64,000 bases of DNA from Clavelina lepadiformis (Eukaryota > Chordata > Ascidiacea > Aplousobranchia > Clavelinidae), in NCBI RefSeq assembly GCF_947623445.1, contig NC_135240.1:1364001-1428000 (forward strand), given 5' to 3'. Both the position numbers and the translations under genes were made by a program. Positions 22,754-34,590 of this stretch are shown here, piece by piece. Below the pieces are notes generated by a model. The model was not told the origin of the DNA and did not search any database. It worked only from the letters and a program-made list of their open reading frames with translations. Each line of letters opens with the position of its first letter. Position 1 is the first letter of the stretch.

Positions 22754-24023
22754 AAGGTCCCGATCCCACCTTATTGGGACATTGGTGGTGTCTAACCTGC
22801 GAATGACAGACAATGGAACGTACGCTTGCCACGCTCACTACAGCAACAATAGGCAGCGAGCGTTACAGACAATTTTGATAAGATTGATAACAATTTTGTG
22901 CAAGCCACCAAGCCAACTTTCGTGGGTGCTGTAGAACGCCGAGTCCAAGTATTGTGACTTCTTTGCTTTGGTCTCGAAACAAAGACACTATGTGACTTAA
23001 CATGAAGAATCTAACCTTCCGAGTTTGTAGTTTTTTGTGTCTATTTCAGGCAATACATGGTGAAGAAACGCGACTTACTTGCGAAGTTGATGCCATTGCG
23101 GTAGCCACGGTAAAGTGGCGGCCTACGCGCCGTGCCACCAATTTTGGCCCTTTTAATTTTACAAGCAATGACAGGTTAAGGCTGGAAAGTGGTGGAATGA
23201 CCTTAGTTCTAACACGGACCAAAAAGTCAGATCAAGGAAACTGGTCGTGCACCGCGAGGAACGTAGAAGGTACCGATAGGAACATTGCATGAGCTACAAG
23301 CGAGGGCTGTAATTCCAACTTCGTGTTTCACAAGCTAATCCACAATCAGCAAAGTTAACTTCGAATGTTAAATAAGCTGCTGTGCATACACTTTTAATAC
23401 CACACATTTTGACGACTTTAGGCATGGCAAGAAGAAAGATATCCCTAGAAGTTGATGAAACGTCCGAGTCATCTGCCAAGGACACAATGGTGATCATTAT
23501 TGCGTCTGCGGTTAGTGGAGGAATCCTAGTTATCGTCATCCTTTCCATCGTGGAGGTATATTACCTGCTTCGAAAGCGGAGAAAATCAGAAGAAAATGCG
23601 ACCAAGACGAAGCTTAGTGACGGAAACCCGACAAACGGAACCAGAGTTGGTTTTGAGAATCCGGTGAGCACAGAAGAGTACGAATCGGAAATCGACGATG
23701 ATGCAAATGATGATAGTTCGATCGACTTAGAGGAGTCCGAGGTTGAATCAAAAGAAGAGAACGAGACGAAAAAGGCAAACGAAAGCGACGACAAGAAAAA
23801 TGATAAACGCGAGAAGACGATTGATAAAAAGAGAAAATGGTTAAGTAAAAAGAAAAACAACCAGCCTATTAACGGCAACAAGAACAAAAAAACAAAGAAA
23901 ATTAAACAAAATGATCAACCGACTGACGGTGACGGCACAGTTGTGTTCGAACAGCAGCCACAGACCATGGCATATTACTGTACTAATCGGGGCAGCATCA
24001 ACTACAGAGGGTCTAATAAGTAA
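22701..24023 (+). CDS. IgSF type I membrane protein, 3' exons
   Basis: Exons inferred: 22701-22948, 23050-23269, 23422-24023, with GT-AG introns. The first exon carries the end of an Ig domain (GTLVVSNLRMTDNGTYAC); its reading frame must change between CHAHYSNN and NNFVQATKPTFVGAVERRVQ for the junction to exon 2 to work, so it holds a one-base break or a sequencing error. Exon 2 is an I-set-like Ig domain with LTCEV, VKW and DQGNWSCTARN. Exon 3 encodes a membrane segment (VIIIASAVSGGILVIVILSI), a stop-transfer RKRRK and a ~150-residue acidic/lysine-rich cytoplasmic tail ending in RGSNK. Phases of the last two junctions agree. The 5' part (signal peptide, other Ig domains) was not found. AATAAA sites follow at 24025-24055. 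Probably a cell-adhesion or recognition receptor; subfamily unknown. Confidence 0.7.
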
Positions 24024-24062
24024 ATAATAAAAGTATAACAGTTAACCAATAAAAGGTTTGTC

Positions 24063-25048
24063 TGTTATCGTTAAAAGAACTTAACTAAAACATTTGAAGA
24101 TAAGTCTCTCAAAGTCGTTCCACTCAAGTGAAGTGCAGAGAACTGGTAACAGCAAGTGCTCAATGATTGACAAACATCAACGAAGCCGTCAACGGTAGGT
24201 GAATTCCACGTAGTGAGTGAAAGCCTTATCATTCTGCCGGAAACGACGTTGACTAAGACCACTTCCCAGCTTGTAGCGTTGTTTTCTTGAACTTGGTGTA
24301 CGCTGTCCGGAAATCCGGGGTGAGAAACCAAGAGCGCTGAATTTGGATACTTCAACGCAAGGTTCAGTTATTGTTTAACTTTAACAGGAAGTACGTCGGC
24401 TTTCTCAGTTGTAATATCTTCGTCGTTAATTTGTGTGGTCAATTCGGAGTCAGGCGTGTTCGTCTTTAGGAGCGCTGTCTGCGGGGTTATCAAGAATTTG
24501 CAAAGTGCGTCAAAATCTTTTTCGTCGAACACTCGTTCGGGAAGTTGCATGACTTGCTGCGGGTCACGTAAGCCCTTCACCACGCAAAGGAACATCAAGA
24601 AATTGAGGACCTGTTCATCATCTTCAGCAGGATAAGCTCGTTTTCCCAAAGTCTTCACTTTTGAAACAAAGTCACAAGCAGATTCATGATCTAGCTGACA
24701 TATGTGCGAAAAAAGGATCTTCGCATTCTAAACACAGCGCTTTGTCTGTCCACCGCTAGCTCGATAAGATAAACGAGATAATCAAAGTCGCCTTTCCTGA
24801 CAGCGGTGTCATCTAGCTCTAGAAGTAAGGTTTCGTCTATAGAAGCTAATAAAAATGCTTTTTTCTCTTCTTCAGGGAAGTTGGTAAGGCGACAATATGA
24901 CTTGAACAGGTAAATAAACCTTTCCAAATCGTCGCCTCTTCGGTAAAATGGTCGTGGCAAAAACAGTTTTGGGTCCATGATTTCTCAGGTAACTTCTTCT
25001 CTGCGGTTTTAGAATCCTGGCGCGCTCGCCAGTTTTCAACGTCTAATG
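24063..25048 (-). mobile_element. LTR retrotransposon gag fossil (minus strand)
   Basis: Minus-strand translations at 24691-24978 (FLPRPFYRRGDD, FPEEEKKAFLL) and 24368-24658 resemble the capsid part of gag proteins of Ty3/Gypsy-like elements. It is an incomplete, broken fossil with a few breaks. No matching LTR was found next to it. A hAT MITE adjoins its 5' side. Age unknown; the protein is still readable, so not ancient. Confidence 0.5.
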
Positions 25049-25365
25049 CAGGGGCGGGCAACTTTTTTGGTCGGCGGGCCTGATATGAGAAAATAAACTA
25101 CTTGGCGGGCCGGATTCCTGAATCGGTACATTAATCGTGTATTTATCCACCTATGCAAGAAATAAATCGTATTTAATGTAAACTTTAAGTTTAAAGCATA
25201 GAGACCGAAAACAGTATTTAATGAATTTATTAACAAATAATGTACTTCAATAGCTGCTGAAGTCAAAACTAAACTGCTAAACTGAACTGCTGAACTGTCT
25301 GCGGGCCGCTCAAAATCCCGTCGCGAGCAGGGTCCGGCCCGCGGGCCGTATGTTGCCCACCCCTG
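25049..25365. mobile_element. 317-bp hAT MITE with perfect 8-bp duplication
   Basis: The ends CAGGGGCGGGCAACTT and TGTTGCCCACCCCTG are flanked by GTCTAATG at 25041-25048 and 25366-25373. Its first ~75 bp match, in reverse complement, the end of the hAT copy at 37240-37495 almost base for base, so that element is the likely autonomous parent. It separates a minus-strand gag fossil from a plus-strand pol fossil. Confidence 0.9.
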
Positions 25366-25373
25366 GTCTAATG

Positions 25374-26300
25374 CGTATTGTTTTGCATGGGGTAGAGTGG
25401 AAAAGCGTTTTGGCTTATCTCGACGATGTAATAGTGTACGGTCGTTCTTTTGAAGAACACCTGGAGAGACTTGAACTAGTTTTCGAACGGATAAAGGCGG
25501 CTGGTCTCACCCTTAAGCCTACAAAGTGTACGTTGTTCAATGCTGAGATTCACTTTCTTGGTCATGTGGTCTCTCGACGAGGTGTCAAGTGTGATCCCAA
25601 CAAGACTCGCGCGGTTGTGGAGTGGCCGATACCACGTTGCATTAAACACGTCAGACAGTTTGTCGGCCTGACTTCGTACTATAGAAAATTTATTAAAAAC
25701 TACGCGAATATAGCAGCTCCCTTGCATAAACTTACTGAGAAAGGAAAGAAGTTTTCTTGGGCCAAAGAATGCCAAACGGCTTTTGAAAATTTGAAGGGCG
25801 CTTTAGTGGGCTCACCTGTTTTGCGGTATCCCGATTTCAATAACCCTTTCATATTGGACACCGATGCTTCCGATCTCGCCATAGGGTGTGTGTTATCGCA
25901 AAATGTTGGTGGTGGTGAACTCGTGGTAGCTTATGGCAGCCGCTCTTTATCCAAAAGTGAGCGGAACTATTCTACGACAAGAAAGGAGTTGTTGGCGATA
26001 GTTTACGCGTCGAAGCTCTTTAGGTGATATTTACTTGGTAATAAATTTCTTCTTCGTACAGATCATGCTTCCCTCCGTTGGCTCTGGCGGTCAAAGGAGA
26101 TGTATGGCCAATGCGCAAGGTGGGTCGAGCAGCTGTCAGCCTACGAATTCGAACTCGGACATCGAGTTGGTAACAAACATCAGAACGCCGACGCATTGAA
26201 CCGAGTTGAACTTGAAGAAACACCAGCTGACTTCCCATACGTTCCCATACGTTCCCGATGGGTCGGCTGCTCAATAGTATACGAGTTTGTATATATATGT
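25374..26300 (+). mobile_element. Ty3/Gypsy-like pol fossil: RT end and RNase H
   Basis: The plus-strand frame holds the reverse transcriptase core motif YLDDVIVYG, the LGHVVS and GLTSYYRKFI connection segment, then RNase H with DTDASDLAIG and DHASLRWLW and the start of the NADALNR linker. This is the standard Ty3/Gypsy order. The RT N-terminus and integrase are missing. It is a truncated, broken fossil with at least one break within the remaining part. Confidence 0.88.
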
Positions 26301-26500
26301 GTTATATAGCTTTCCCGTTTTTGCCTAACTAATTTTATTTGTTTTAGGACTGTTCTGTTCTGCTTTTAATAAAGCCTAAGTTACTTGAATTTAGTGTTTA
26401 AGTTTCGAGGTCATAACAAGTTATTAAAAACAAGATAAGACGAACTGGTCAACAGCAAGTTTACTCTTACTTCGACAGAAAGATCTCACGGTCAGCCCGG
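26300..26500 (+). mobile_element. Possible LTR relic
   Basis: AT-rich sequence with TTTTAATAAAGCC (poly(A)-signal-like) lies between the pol fossil and the next gag fossil, where an LTR would lie if two copies shared one. No TG...CA boundaries or second copy were identified, so this is position-based inference. Confidence 0.3.
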
Positions 26501-27710
26501 ATACCGTCGACGCCCATTAAGTTTTCAAGTATTGATTACAGACGGTCGAAGACTACATTGCTACACTGGAAGAGCTACGCCCTACGCAATCGCCCGCTAT
26601 AAACAAAACAAGAGTTGTTCGAAGCTGTCTTTCGCCCGAAGTTTTCTCCTACGTATAAGAAGGTGACAGCTACGAGAGTATTGTAGCTGTTCTAAAGGAG
26701 TTGTACATCCGACCAAGAAATAATGTCTACGCACGACAACTACTGGTCAGTCGCCAGCAAAACCACGGAGAAAATGTCCTGGAGTACCTTCGTGCCCTTA
26801 CGCTACTCGCTAAGGATTGTACTTTTGAAGCAGTCACAGCGAGTAAGTACCGCGACGAACTTATACGGGACTCTTTAATTAATGGGGTGAGTTCTTCGCT
26901 CGTACGTCAACGCCTGTTGGAGATAGATGATGTCGACCTACAACGAGCGGCCGATTTAGCCGATAACTTAGAGCGAGCTCAACGGGCTCTGGTATTACCG
27001 GCCCTCGCCTGGTGGCATCGGCACAAACAACGTTGCCCGCTTTGACACCGAGAGAAAGCACACTACAAACTGGAGGATCATTAGGTGTCGCTCCGAAAGT
27101 GCGTAAATTGAGGACTCAGAAGACTTGCTTCTACTGTGGCGGTGCGCTACATAATCGTAATTAATGTCCTGCCTATGATCGAGAATGTCGCAATTGCGGA
27201 AAAAGAGGCCATTTTTCAAATGTCTGCCGCAGTAATCGCTCTTTTCTACAAACTTCTTAGGAATCGAGTGAATTATCAGAACGGTATTCTGCCATCGTCG
27301 CTAAAACATCTGGGACCGTATTTCTGGCAGGAGCTCCCGGCTGCCTCCAGCGTACAGTCGTAAACGCTGTCATTAAAGGCCGACTCGTTAAAGCCTTGTT
27401 AGACTCCGGCACTTCAGAAAATTTTATCAATAGCTCTTTAGCCGAAAACGTCAATTTAAAACCCGAAGGAAAAGCGAGTGATATTACCATGGCTTCCACT
27501 GAACTGCAGTTAGAAACACAAGGCCATGCTAAAACAACCGTTCAACTGCTTGGCCGGAGCTACTCTAAGGTCGTGCTCAACGTAATGCATAATTCTTGTG
27601 CTACTAATTGGGTGCAATTGTATGTAGATGAATTGGGACGCAAACATCGAAAACGATTCTTCACATTAGCCAACCGACGAAGAACCGTTCAAATCTTTTG
27701 TGCATGAAAC
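26500..27710 (+). mobile_element. Gypsy-like gag, zinc knuckle and protease fossil
   Basis: 26701-27045 gives a gag-like helical segment (ENVLEYLRALTLLAKDC, DVDLQRAADLADNLERA). A CCHC-type knuckle follows around 27125-27235 (TCFYCGG and CRNCGKRGHFSNVC in different frames), then an aspartic-protease-like stretch near 27380-27600 (VKALLDSGTSENFI). The order gag, knuckle, protease is normal, but it lies downstream of the pol fossil, so it is part of another copy or a rearranged one. Broken, with several breaks. Confidence 0.7.
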
Positions 27711-29700
27711 GAATACCTTATCAATGAATGGTAGGCAATACTTTAGTATGAAACTTTTTATTTTTTTATTCGGTCTCCAAAACAATTGCAATCTTTTGGA
27801 AAATGCAAGGCAATAAAATAATAACTAGAACACGTAAGTTTAGTAAGTTATTAAATAACTAGCTTTTGGTTGACAAACAACAATTACGTTTAAAGTAAGT
27901 TAAGTCAGTTGAGCAGAATTACCGTAACACAGAATAACGCTTTTGAGTATATTATTTTCTATGCAGCTCCTCAAAACGACTAATCACTAAAGGAACGAGG
28001 ATATCGGTTACGTTGCGACTATGAAAGGCATATTGACTCTTCAACATAATTTCAAAGATATGTGCTATAGTGAATTTTTTTCATTTTTGAAATCACACAA
28101 GGCCCTATTTAAGAGAATTAGATCTTCAGAAAAATATGCATGGTCAGAAGAGTAAATATGTCGTGACTTGAATTACAAGCGTTTCTTTAATTTTTTTATT
28201 TTATTTGATGTTCTTCCTTTTTCGGCACAACCTAAATCTCATTATTATTTTTCACTCTGAAGTTGAGATTTTTTCAGTGACGGTCCGTGGTTATATTTAG
28301 AGAGTGCTTACCCTACCTGGTGTGAGATTCTGCTCGTGACAGAAAACAATACTTTTCATTTCGGAAGCTGGCGCTCTAGCATGAGTATCGCACAACGTTT
28401 GCAGCTTTAGCATTTAGGTAGCGCATATTGTAGGCTATTTACGGGTTCTCTGTCCGAAAAAAGTCTACTTTACGATTTTGAAAAATCATCCATTTCAACA
28501 CAAAAAATTTTGGTAAAATCTAAGAGTTTGCTTTATTTAACCTAGCAGACAAGTTAGTCAAGTTAAATAAAGATAAAAACCTGCTCGATTTCTTTGAGGA
28601 TTACCATGTTAAGTTACAAATCGATATAAAATGATTTAAGTGTGTTTTAGAAAAAATCCTCAGAAATAATGCTATGTTAGGGGAAACACCTAAGCCAAAA
28701 CTCTGTAACAGAATGTTATTTTGGTCTGTTCATTGCATAAAAACATTTCATGCAAAACGTTTTTTTAAACGAGTAGCAATGGATAAATTCAACTCTGGAG
28801 CATTTACCTTTAAATACCTCGCATTTTTGGAAGAAATCAATGCTCAATGCTTGACCACTCCTCCCGTTTATTCGAATCTCGAGAAATCTTTTAAATGTAG
28901 AAGACCAGAAACAGTAACGGCAAGAAGGCAGAAAGGTCGTTGCGGGAACCTTGTAGAAGTTTAGCTGGAGTTGAAACAGCTGCTTTTGATTAAACGTGTC
29001 TGTGAAGTGAACATTTATTTCTTTACAAGCATGTTTCGTATGTATATAGGCAGCCTTTGAGAGGTAATAGTACGTTTGTTTTACTTGCAAACGATCCAAA
29101 ATGCTATACCACGTCTTAACTAAACCCAAGTAACCCTTTATAATACCTACGAACCGTAATACAACTTTTATTATTAAACAAAGCTAAATGCATAATTTGT
29201 CAACCGATTTAATGGGCATGCGGCAATTAGCAAGTGAGACGTAGTGGTGGGTAACAAAACAAAAGTTTTTCAAATGAAAGCAAAGAATAGCGTTTACTTT
29301 GCGTCCAGAAGTGCAAACAATAGGAGTGGGAAATATTTCTTTGTTCTTTGAACCAAACGCTATTTCTGTTTTATTTCACCCATCTCTTTTTTTTCACAGG
29401 TTTTTATCCATATCAATCTTTCAATCTTAATCATGTCTCAATCTGCTGGTTCTAATGCCACATCTCCCGACCTGAAAATTTCCCTTTCAGCTAGGAACAA
29501 GATGATCGTGCAGATAAGCGGTCGTTGGGAAAGGAGGTCTGCCTGAACAAGACCTATGAAACTGCTATGGTTCGGTTCTAGTCTGTTATGACGTAACTGA
29601 AGGTTAGCTAACTACAAATAGCGATGTAAATGTATAGCAGCTTAACAGTAAGTTGACATTCTTATTATACCTATGTTCCGGGCAAAAATAAGCAGTTAAA
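27711..29700. other. Spacer with no recognised gene
   Basis: Overlapping ORFs on both strands at 28674-28964 and 28716-29129 match nothing I know and lack splice or codon support. Sequence at 29243-29388 has hAT-like ends (GTGGTGGGTAAC and CACCCATCT) but no clear duplication. Confidence 0.35.
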
Positions 29701-29714
29701 AATCAGGGCAATTT

Positions 29715-30835
29715 ATGTCTTACATTTCAAATGAACAGGAGACTAACCGCGATACCCCACCGTCGCAACAACCATTAACATCGGTACCATCGTCTCGGTC
29801 TGGGTTGCCTGCCCCCTCCCCTTCCGATGAGGCCCCCGTACCCAACCCTGCTTTCCGGTCTCAACCGCAAGCCCCTCAACCGTCTGCCGGTACTAACCAC
29901 TTAAGCCTGTTTATTGTCCCGTTTCATACTCAGTCGTTAAACACGCTGAAATATTATTATAGCCGCAGTCCCTATGGAGTCAGGTTCCTCGCACCCCAAT
30001 TTGCTGCCTCCGAGTGCGGCCAGGAGCAATGTGATTGGGAGTCTCAGTCAACGTAAGTTACGACCACGCAAGAGGCGAAAATCTCCCGCTCACACGTAAG
30101 TTTTAATTCCCTGAAAACACAATTTATTCATCAGTAGTTGCTAAGAGCTTTCATTTACCAAACAACCTACAAAGCAGATGCATTTTATACGTTTTTTTTT
30201 CAGACAACCAAATCGACAAAGATATGTTCGTCCAGAGTAGCACTGCTCGTATGATGGCAGTTACGTTAATGAAACATCCAATCATTATTGTTGTGGCTTC
30301 ATGACGCAACAATGCGTCCTTTATTTAAAATGTTTGTTCTTTAACCTTTCAATTTTCAGGTGTTTAGCCGCAGTTGCCCGCCCTGCTCAAGCACCGTGAC
30401 GCGACACTTAATCGAACGACTGTTTATGTCATAGTTCCCTCAAGCACAGGCAGTACAAAGAGCGCCTCTACCGGATGCTTTGTAAGAAATACAGTATTTC
30501 AAGTTTTCATTAAAATCATTTTTAAAAAGGTTTTATTCGGCGCAGGACGGAGTCAAATTTTTTTTAAATCAGTAATTAGGCTTCAAACCATGAATCTTTT
30601 TGTCCAAGTAAATTGAAAATTTTAATAAATAATGTTTAGATGCATGATAATTGATAGTACTTATGTTGCAATCTCACTGCGGCCGAGTTTTACAAATTAA
30701 CAATCGTCTCATCCATCAATTAACGTGAGGCATTCTATTGTTTGTAGACGTAGAGGCCAGATATCGGAGAATATTTCGTTCACATATCGACGTGGCAGGA
30801 CCAAGTCGTTCGATGGTGTAAGTTTGAACGAAGAT
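29715..30835 (+). CDS. Unrecognised proline/arginine-rich exons
   Basis: 29715-30056 encodes a Pro/Ser/Gln-rich stretch (PPSQQPLTSVPSSRSG, SQPQAPQPSAG). In the next frame it runs into KLRPRKRRKSPAHT followed by gtaagttt, a good donor. Further possible exons lie at 30361-30480 (RQYKERLYRMLCKKYS) after a TTCAATTTTCAG acceptor and near 30749-30815 (GQISENISFTYRRGR). The pieces are in several frames and no domain is recognised. They may be a disordered nuclear protein gene or chance. Confidence 0.25.
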
Positions 30836-31920
30836 AAATAACCAGATAATTTGGTTGGCCGCCGTTATTTCATTGACAAAAATCGAACGTTTGAAGCTAT
30901 TAACCTGCTTTCAGCATAGCAACCTACGCACGGTGAAATTACCACACTCGATATTTCGTAGACTAAATTTCAGAAATCCCAAAAAAATGTGTCGAAGGTT
31001 TGTTTCGACGTTTCAGTAAACTAGTTAATTATATGATTTTAATTTCATATCGACACCAATCGGCGACAAACAAGGACCTCGGGAAAGATTTCTAACTCAA
31101 ATAGAAATTGTCACTGTTACTGGACTGTTTGCATTGCGCGGATGGTCATGTTTTCTATCGGGCTTTGCCTCTATCCAGATGTCCAATTCGTGACATGGCT
31201 TTAAAATGTGAATTATGACTTGAATGTTGCATGATTTTTAAAAGTTTTAAATTTATTTTTTGGTTTTATAGGAGTTAAAACTTAAGTAACTTTCCCTGAA
31301 GTCAAAAGCTCTTAAACAAGAGGTCTTAGACGGACTGAGCCGAAGCTCAGCAACCAACAAAGAAGGTAACCAGTAATTTCTATAACTTATATACAGTAGT
31401 TTTTGTTGGCATCTATAGAGTCCTGTGTGTAACTCTACTCGGATCCGGTTTTAAAAGAGTCTTGACCAGAGTCTCTTTCACGGAAATTACAAAAATGGCG
31501 AAATTGTATTGACTTGACTTCCTTAAACCCGATTCGAGTTACTCTTAAAGACTTGAATTATGAATCCCTTCTACTAGGGATGGGATGTAGTTGAGACTAT
31601 AAATGCTTTTCTGAGAAAAAGAATGAGAATAGCAGGAAACTGAATGTGATGTGAATACAGAAATATAAAGAAACTTGAAAAATTATTACATCAATTCAAA
31701 ACAAGACAAACATCCTCAAATGGTTCATACTGTATTATGTAATCTGACTTTCGCAAATGTTTCACAATAGGGCAAAACATAACAATCATTGGCATAAATA
31801 ACAAATCACCAAACTAGTTTTATGTGGAAGAAAAATTAATACTAACATTACTATTACTCTGAAAGCAAACAAATACCAAAACATTGTCACATCAATATTT
31901 TATAATAGATCAGATTAACA
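30836..31920. other. Spacer with no recognised gene
   Basis: No coding segment recognised. From about 31613 the sequence matches 34214 onward: both have AAGAATGAGAATAGCAGGAA and following bases, which is the shared 3' flank of duplicated zinc-finger copies. Confidence 0.5.
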
Positions 31921-31921
31921 C

Positions 31922-32820
31922 CTAAACAAGGGGCTCTCCAGTGTGGACTTTTATATGACGTTGCAAATGGCTGTTTTGTGAAAATATTTTGAAATAAACA
32001 TCGCATTGATATGGACGCTCTCCAGTATGGACTTTCATATGAGTGTGTAAATTGCTGTTTTGTGAAAATAATTTACAGCAAACATTGCATTGATAAGGGC
32101 ACTCTCCAGTGTGGACTTTCATATGCGTTCGCAAATTGCTGTTTTGTTAAAATGATTTGCAACAAACTTGACATTGGTATAACTCTATACTCATGTAAGT
32201 CTTTAAATGAATTTTTATGTTTGCTTTTTGTGTGAAAGATTTATCACAAACAGTGCAAGAGAATTGCTTCATTTTGTCATTTCCAACAATTCCTGAACAT
32301 TTAACTTCTCCACTATTGCTCTCACGATTCATTATGTTTTTATCAGAAAATTTTGTAGCCAATTGGTTGTATTACTCATGTGAGTTTCTTTCCTTCAAGC
32401 TTTCAGAATCAACAACTTCATCATCGGATGTTGTATTTCCTTCATTCTCTGGCTGAGGGAAAACATTATTTGACATGAGAATAAATGTGGCATCTGTCTC
32501 ATTCCGGAAAATCTCAATATCCTGAAACAAAAAAGATTTTTCTTCAATAGCTTCAAGATGAGCTTCAACTGATGCCTTCTCGGAATGAACTTCCTGAATA
32601 CTAATGCTAGTGTCAGACTCACACTGTTTAGATGATGGTTGCAATGTTTCTTCAAATGGCTTCGTATTGTTTATGGGTTCAGTTCTCTTCGTTTCTTCAA
32701 GAAGCTTTATGTTCCATGTTTTCTTGCACCTTTGCAAATTCCATTTTCTTACGATATCTTGTCGCATTGATTTTAATTCTTGCAAAATAAGATAATTCAA
32801 TGTTTTTAAAACTACCTCAA
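31922..32820 (-). pseudogene. C2H2 zinc-finger copy 1, truncated and frame-broken
   Basis: A diverged copy of the intact gene at 34591-36444. 32372-32800 encodes the N-terminal region (SDTSISIQEVHSEKASV is shared), 32147-32362 the linker and a first finger, 31922-32134 two more fingers ([20 protein letters not shown]). The three pieces lie in different frames. The first finger keeps CTVC but has HLKTY instead of HLKTH, and another has CDVY instead of CDVC, so zinc ligands are lost. Only about four fingers remain against 14 in the intact copy. Confidence 0.75.
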
Positions 32821-33529
32821 GTTGTATACGACCTGGTTGACATTCTGTGGTTGCATATGATGCTGTTTATACTTACGACCTATACACTAAGTAAAGGAAG
32901 ATAAATGTTAAAGCTTAAAAATGTAGAAATACAAAAAACGTTTTGACAGATATTGCAATCGACAATAATCAAAATAAAATGAGAAAAACAAATTCCTAAA
33001 GTTAATTCATGCAGTGTAACTGTGAACAGTCATAAGTTGCTTTAAAACACTGTTACGTAAAAACGATTAGCAACAAACTCCACATTGATGTGGCCACATG
33101 TACACAACCGAATTTATTTTACTCACAGTTATCACCTAGAAACATACAATTAAAATTGTTTTAAACATAAAAGCTAGTAAAACATTTCCATACCACCTGG
33201 ATGACACTTCATACTTTACACTGTAATGAATCAAATAATATAAAAATTTGGCAACAGATTAAAGAAATGAAAAAGCTAAAAAGGATTCACAAAAATATTT
33301 TATCAGGATGAATGACACCAGAAAAATTTTCAATTAAACAAATTCACTTTAATATTTGATCACAGAGTTTACACATGCACGGTCTTGCAATGCTACGATT
33401 TCCATAAACCCCCCACAAATGTGATTTTAACTTCTGTCTTTTTACAACGAGAACAATTTGCGTAGTTTTATCTAGTGTGGATTCTTATGATGCAGCAAGT
33501 AACAGCTTTGTAAAAATGTTTTGAAACAA

Positions 33530-34183
33530 ACCCGTGATTGATACGGCCGCATGTCCGTGCCAGTGTTTAAATGAGTTTGATTATTGTGAAAAAGATATAT
33601 CACAAAGAGTGATTGTCGCAAACAGTCACAAGCCGACAATGGTCGAAGAATGCTCAGCCTTTTTGGTAATATTGCTTAAATCACATTTACTATGTATTTT
33701 TCAGGAAATTCATTAGACAATAAGTTATATTCCTCACATGACATCACATCTTTACCATCAAGTTGTCAGAAACAAACACTGTGTCTTTGAATGTAGAACT
33801 TGCTTCATTCTCTGACCGAGGGACAATATTCTCTAACATGGTAGTAGTTGTGTCGTTGTTCTTAGACTGTGATACATCTGGATCCTGAAAATACGAAGCC
33901 TTCCAATCCTGAAATGATGATATTCCTTCATCAGTAGCTTCAAGCCGAAGAAAAAGTAATATTTTCTTCAAATGAACTTCTTGAATTCAAGTGTCAATGT
34001 TAAATTCTGCATCTGATGTCAATGTTACTTCAATTGGTGTTGAATTATTTATGATTTCAGTTTTCTCTGTTTCCTTATTCAAACTTCATAACTTATCAAG
34101 CATACTTTAATTCTTGTGAAATCAGATCACTGATTGCTTTTAATACAGCGTCAACCAGTCAACAACCTGATTGACACTCCATA
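33530..34183 (-). pseudogene. C2H2 zinc-finger copy 2, heavily decayed
   Basis: The start MECQSG near 34183 parallels MECHSSG of the intact gene. The segment 33744-33971 echoes the linker (SENEASSTF, SFQDWKA). The finger region near 33540-33650 keeps only scattered residues. Several frame breaks are present. 32821-33530, between copies 1 and 2, shows no gene. Confidence 0.6.
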
Positions 34184-34590
34184 GCTAATACATGGTGCGG
34201 TTTAGACTACGACTTATTTTCTAAGAAAAAGAATGAGAATAGCAGGAAACTGGATGTTATGTGAATACAGAAATATAAAGAAACTGGAAAAATTATTACA
34301 TCAATTCAAAAACATTGCAAACAACAAAATTCAAAACAAAATAAGACAAACATCCTTAAATGGTTCATATTTCATAATGTAACTTTTGCAAATGTTTAAA
34401 AATGCAACAAGATTTTTATAGTACAAAACAAAACAATCATTGGCATAAATAACAAATCACTAAACTAGTTTTATGTGGAAGAAATATTAATGCTAACATT
34501 ATTGTAACTCTGAAAGCAAACAAATACCAAAACATTGTCACATCAATATTTTATAATTAGATCTGATCAACACCTAAACCAAAACTATCA

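Noticed and set aside
23561-23887. A Ser/Phe-rich minus-strand ORF
   Set aside because: It is antisense to the Lys/Glu-rich tail of the IgSF protein; its composition is a mirror of that tail.
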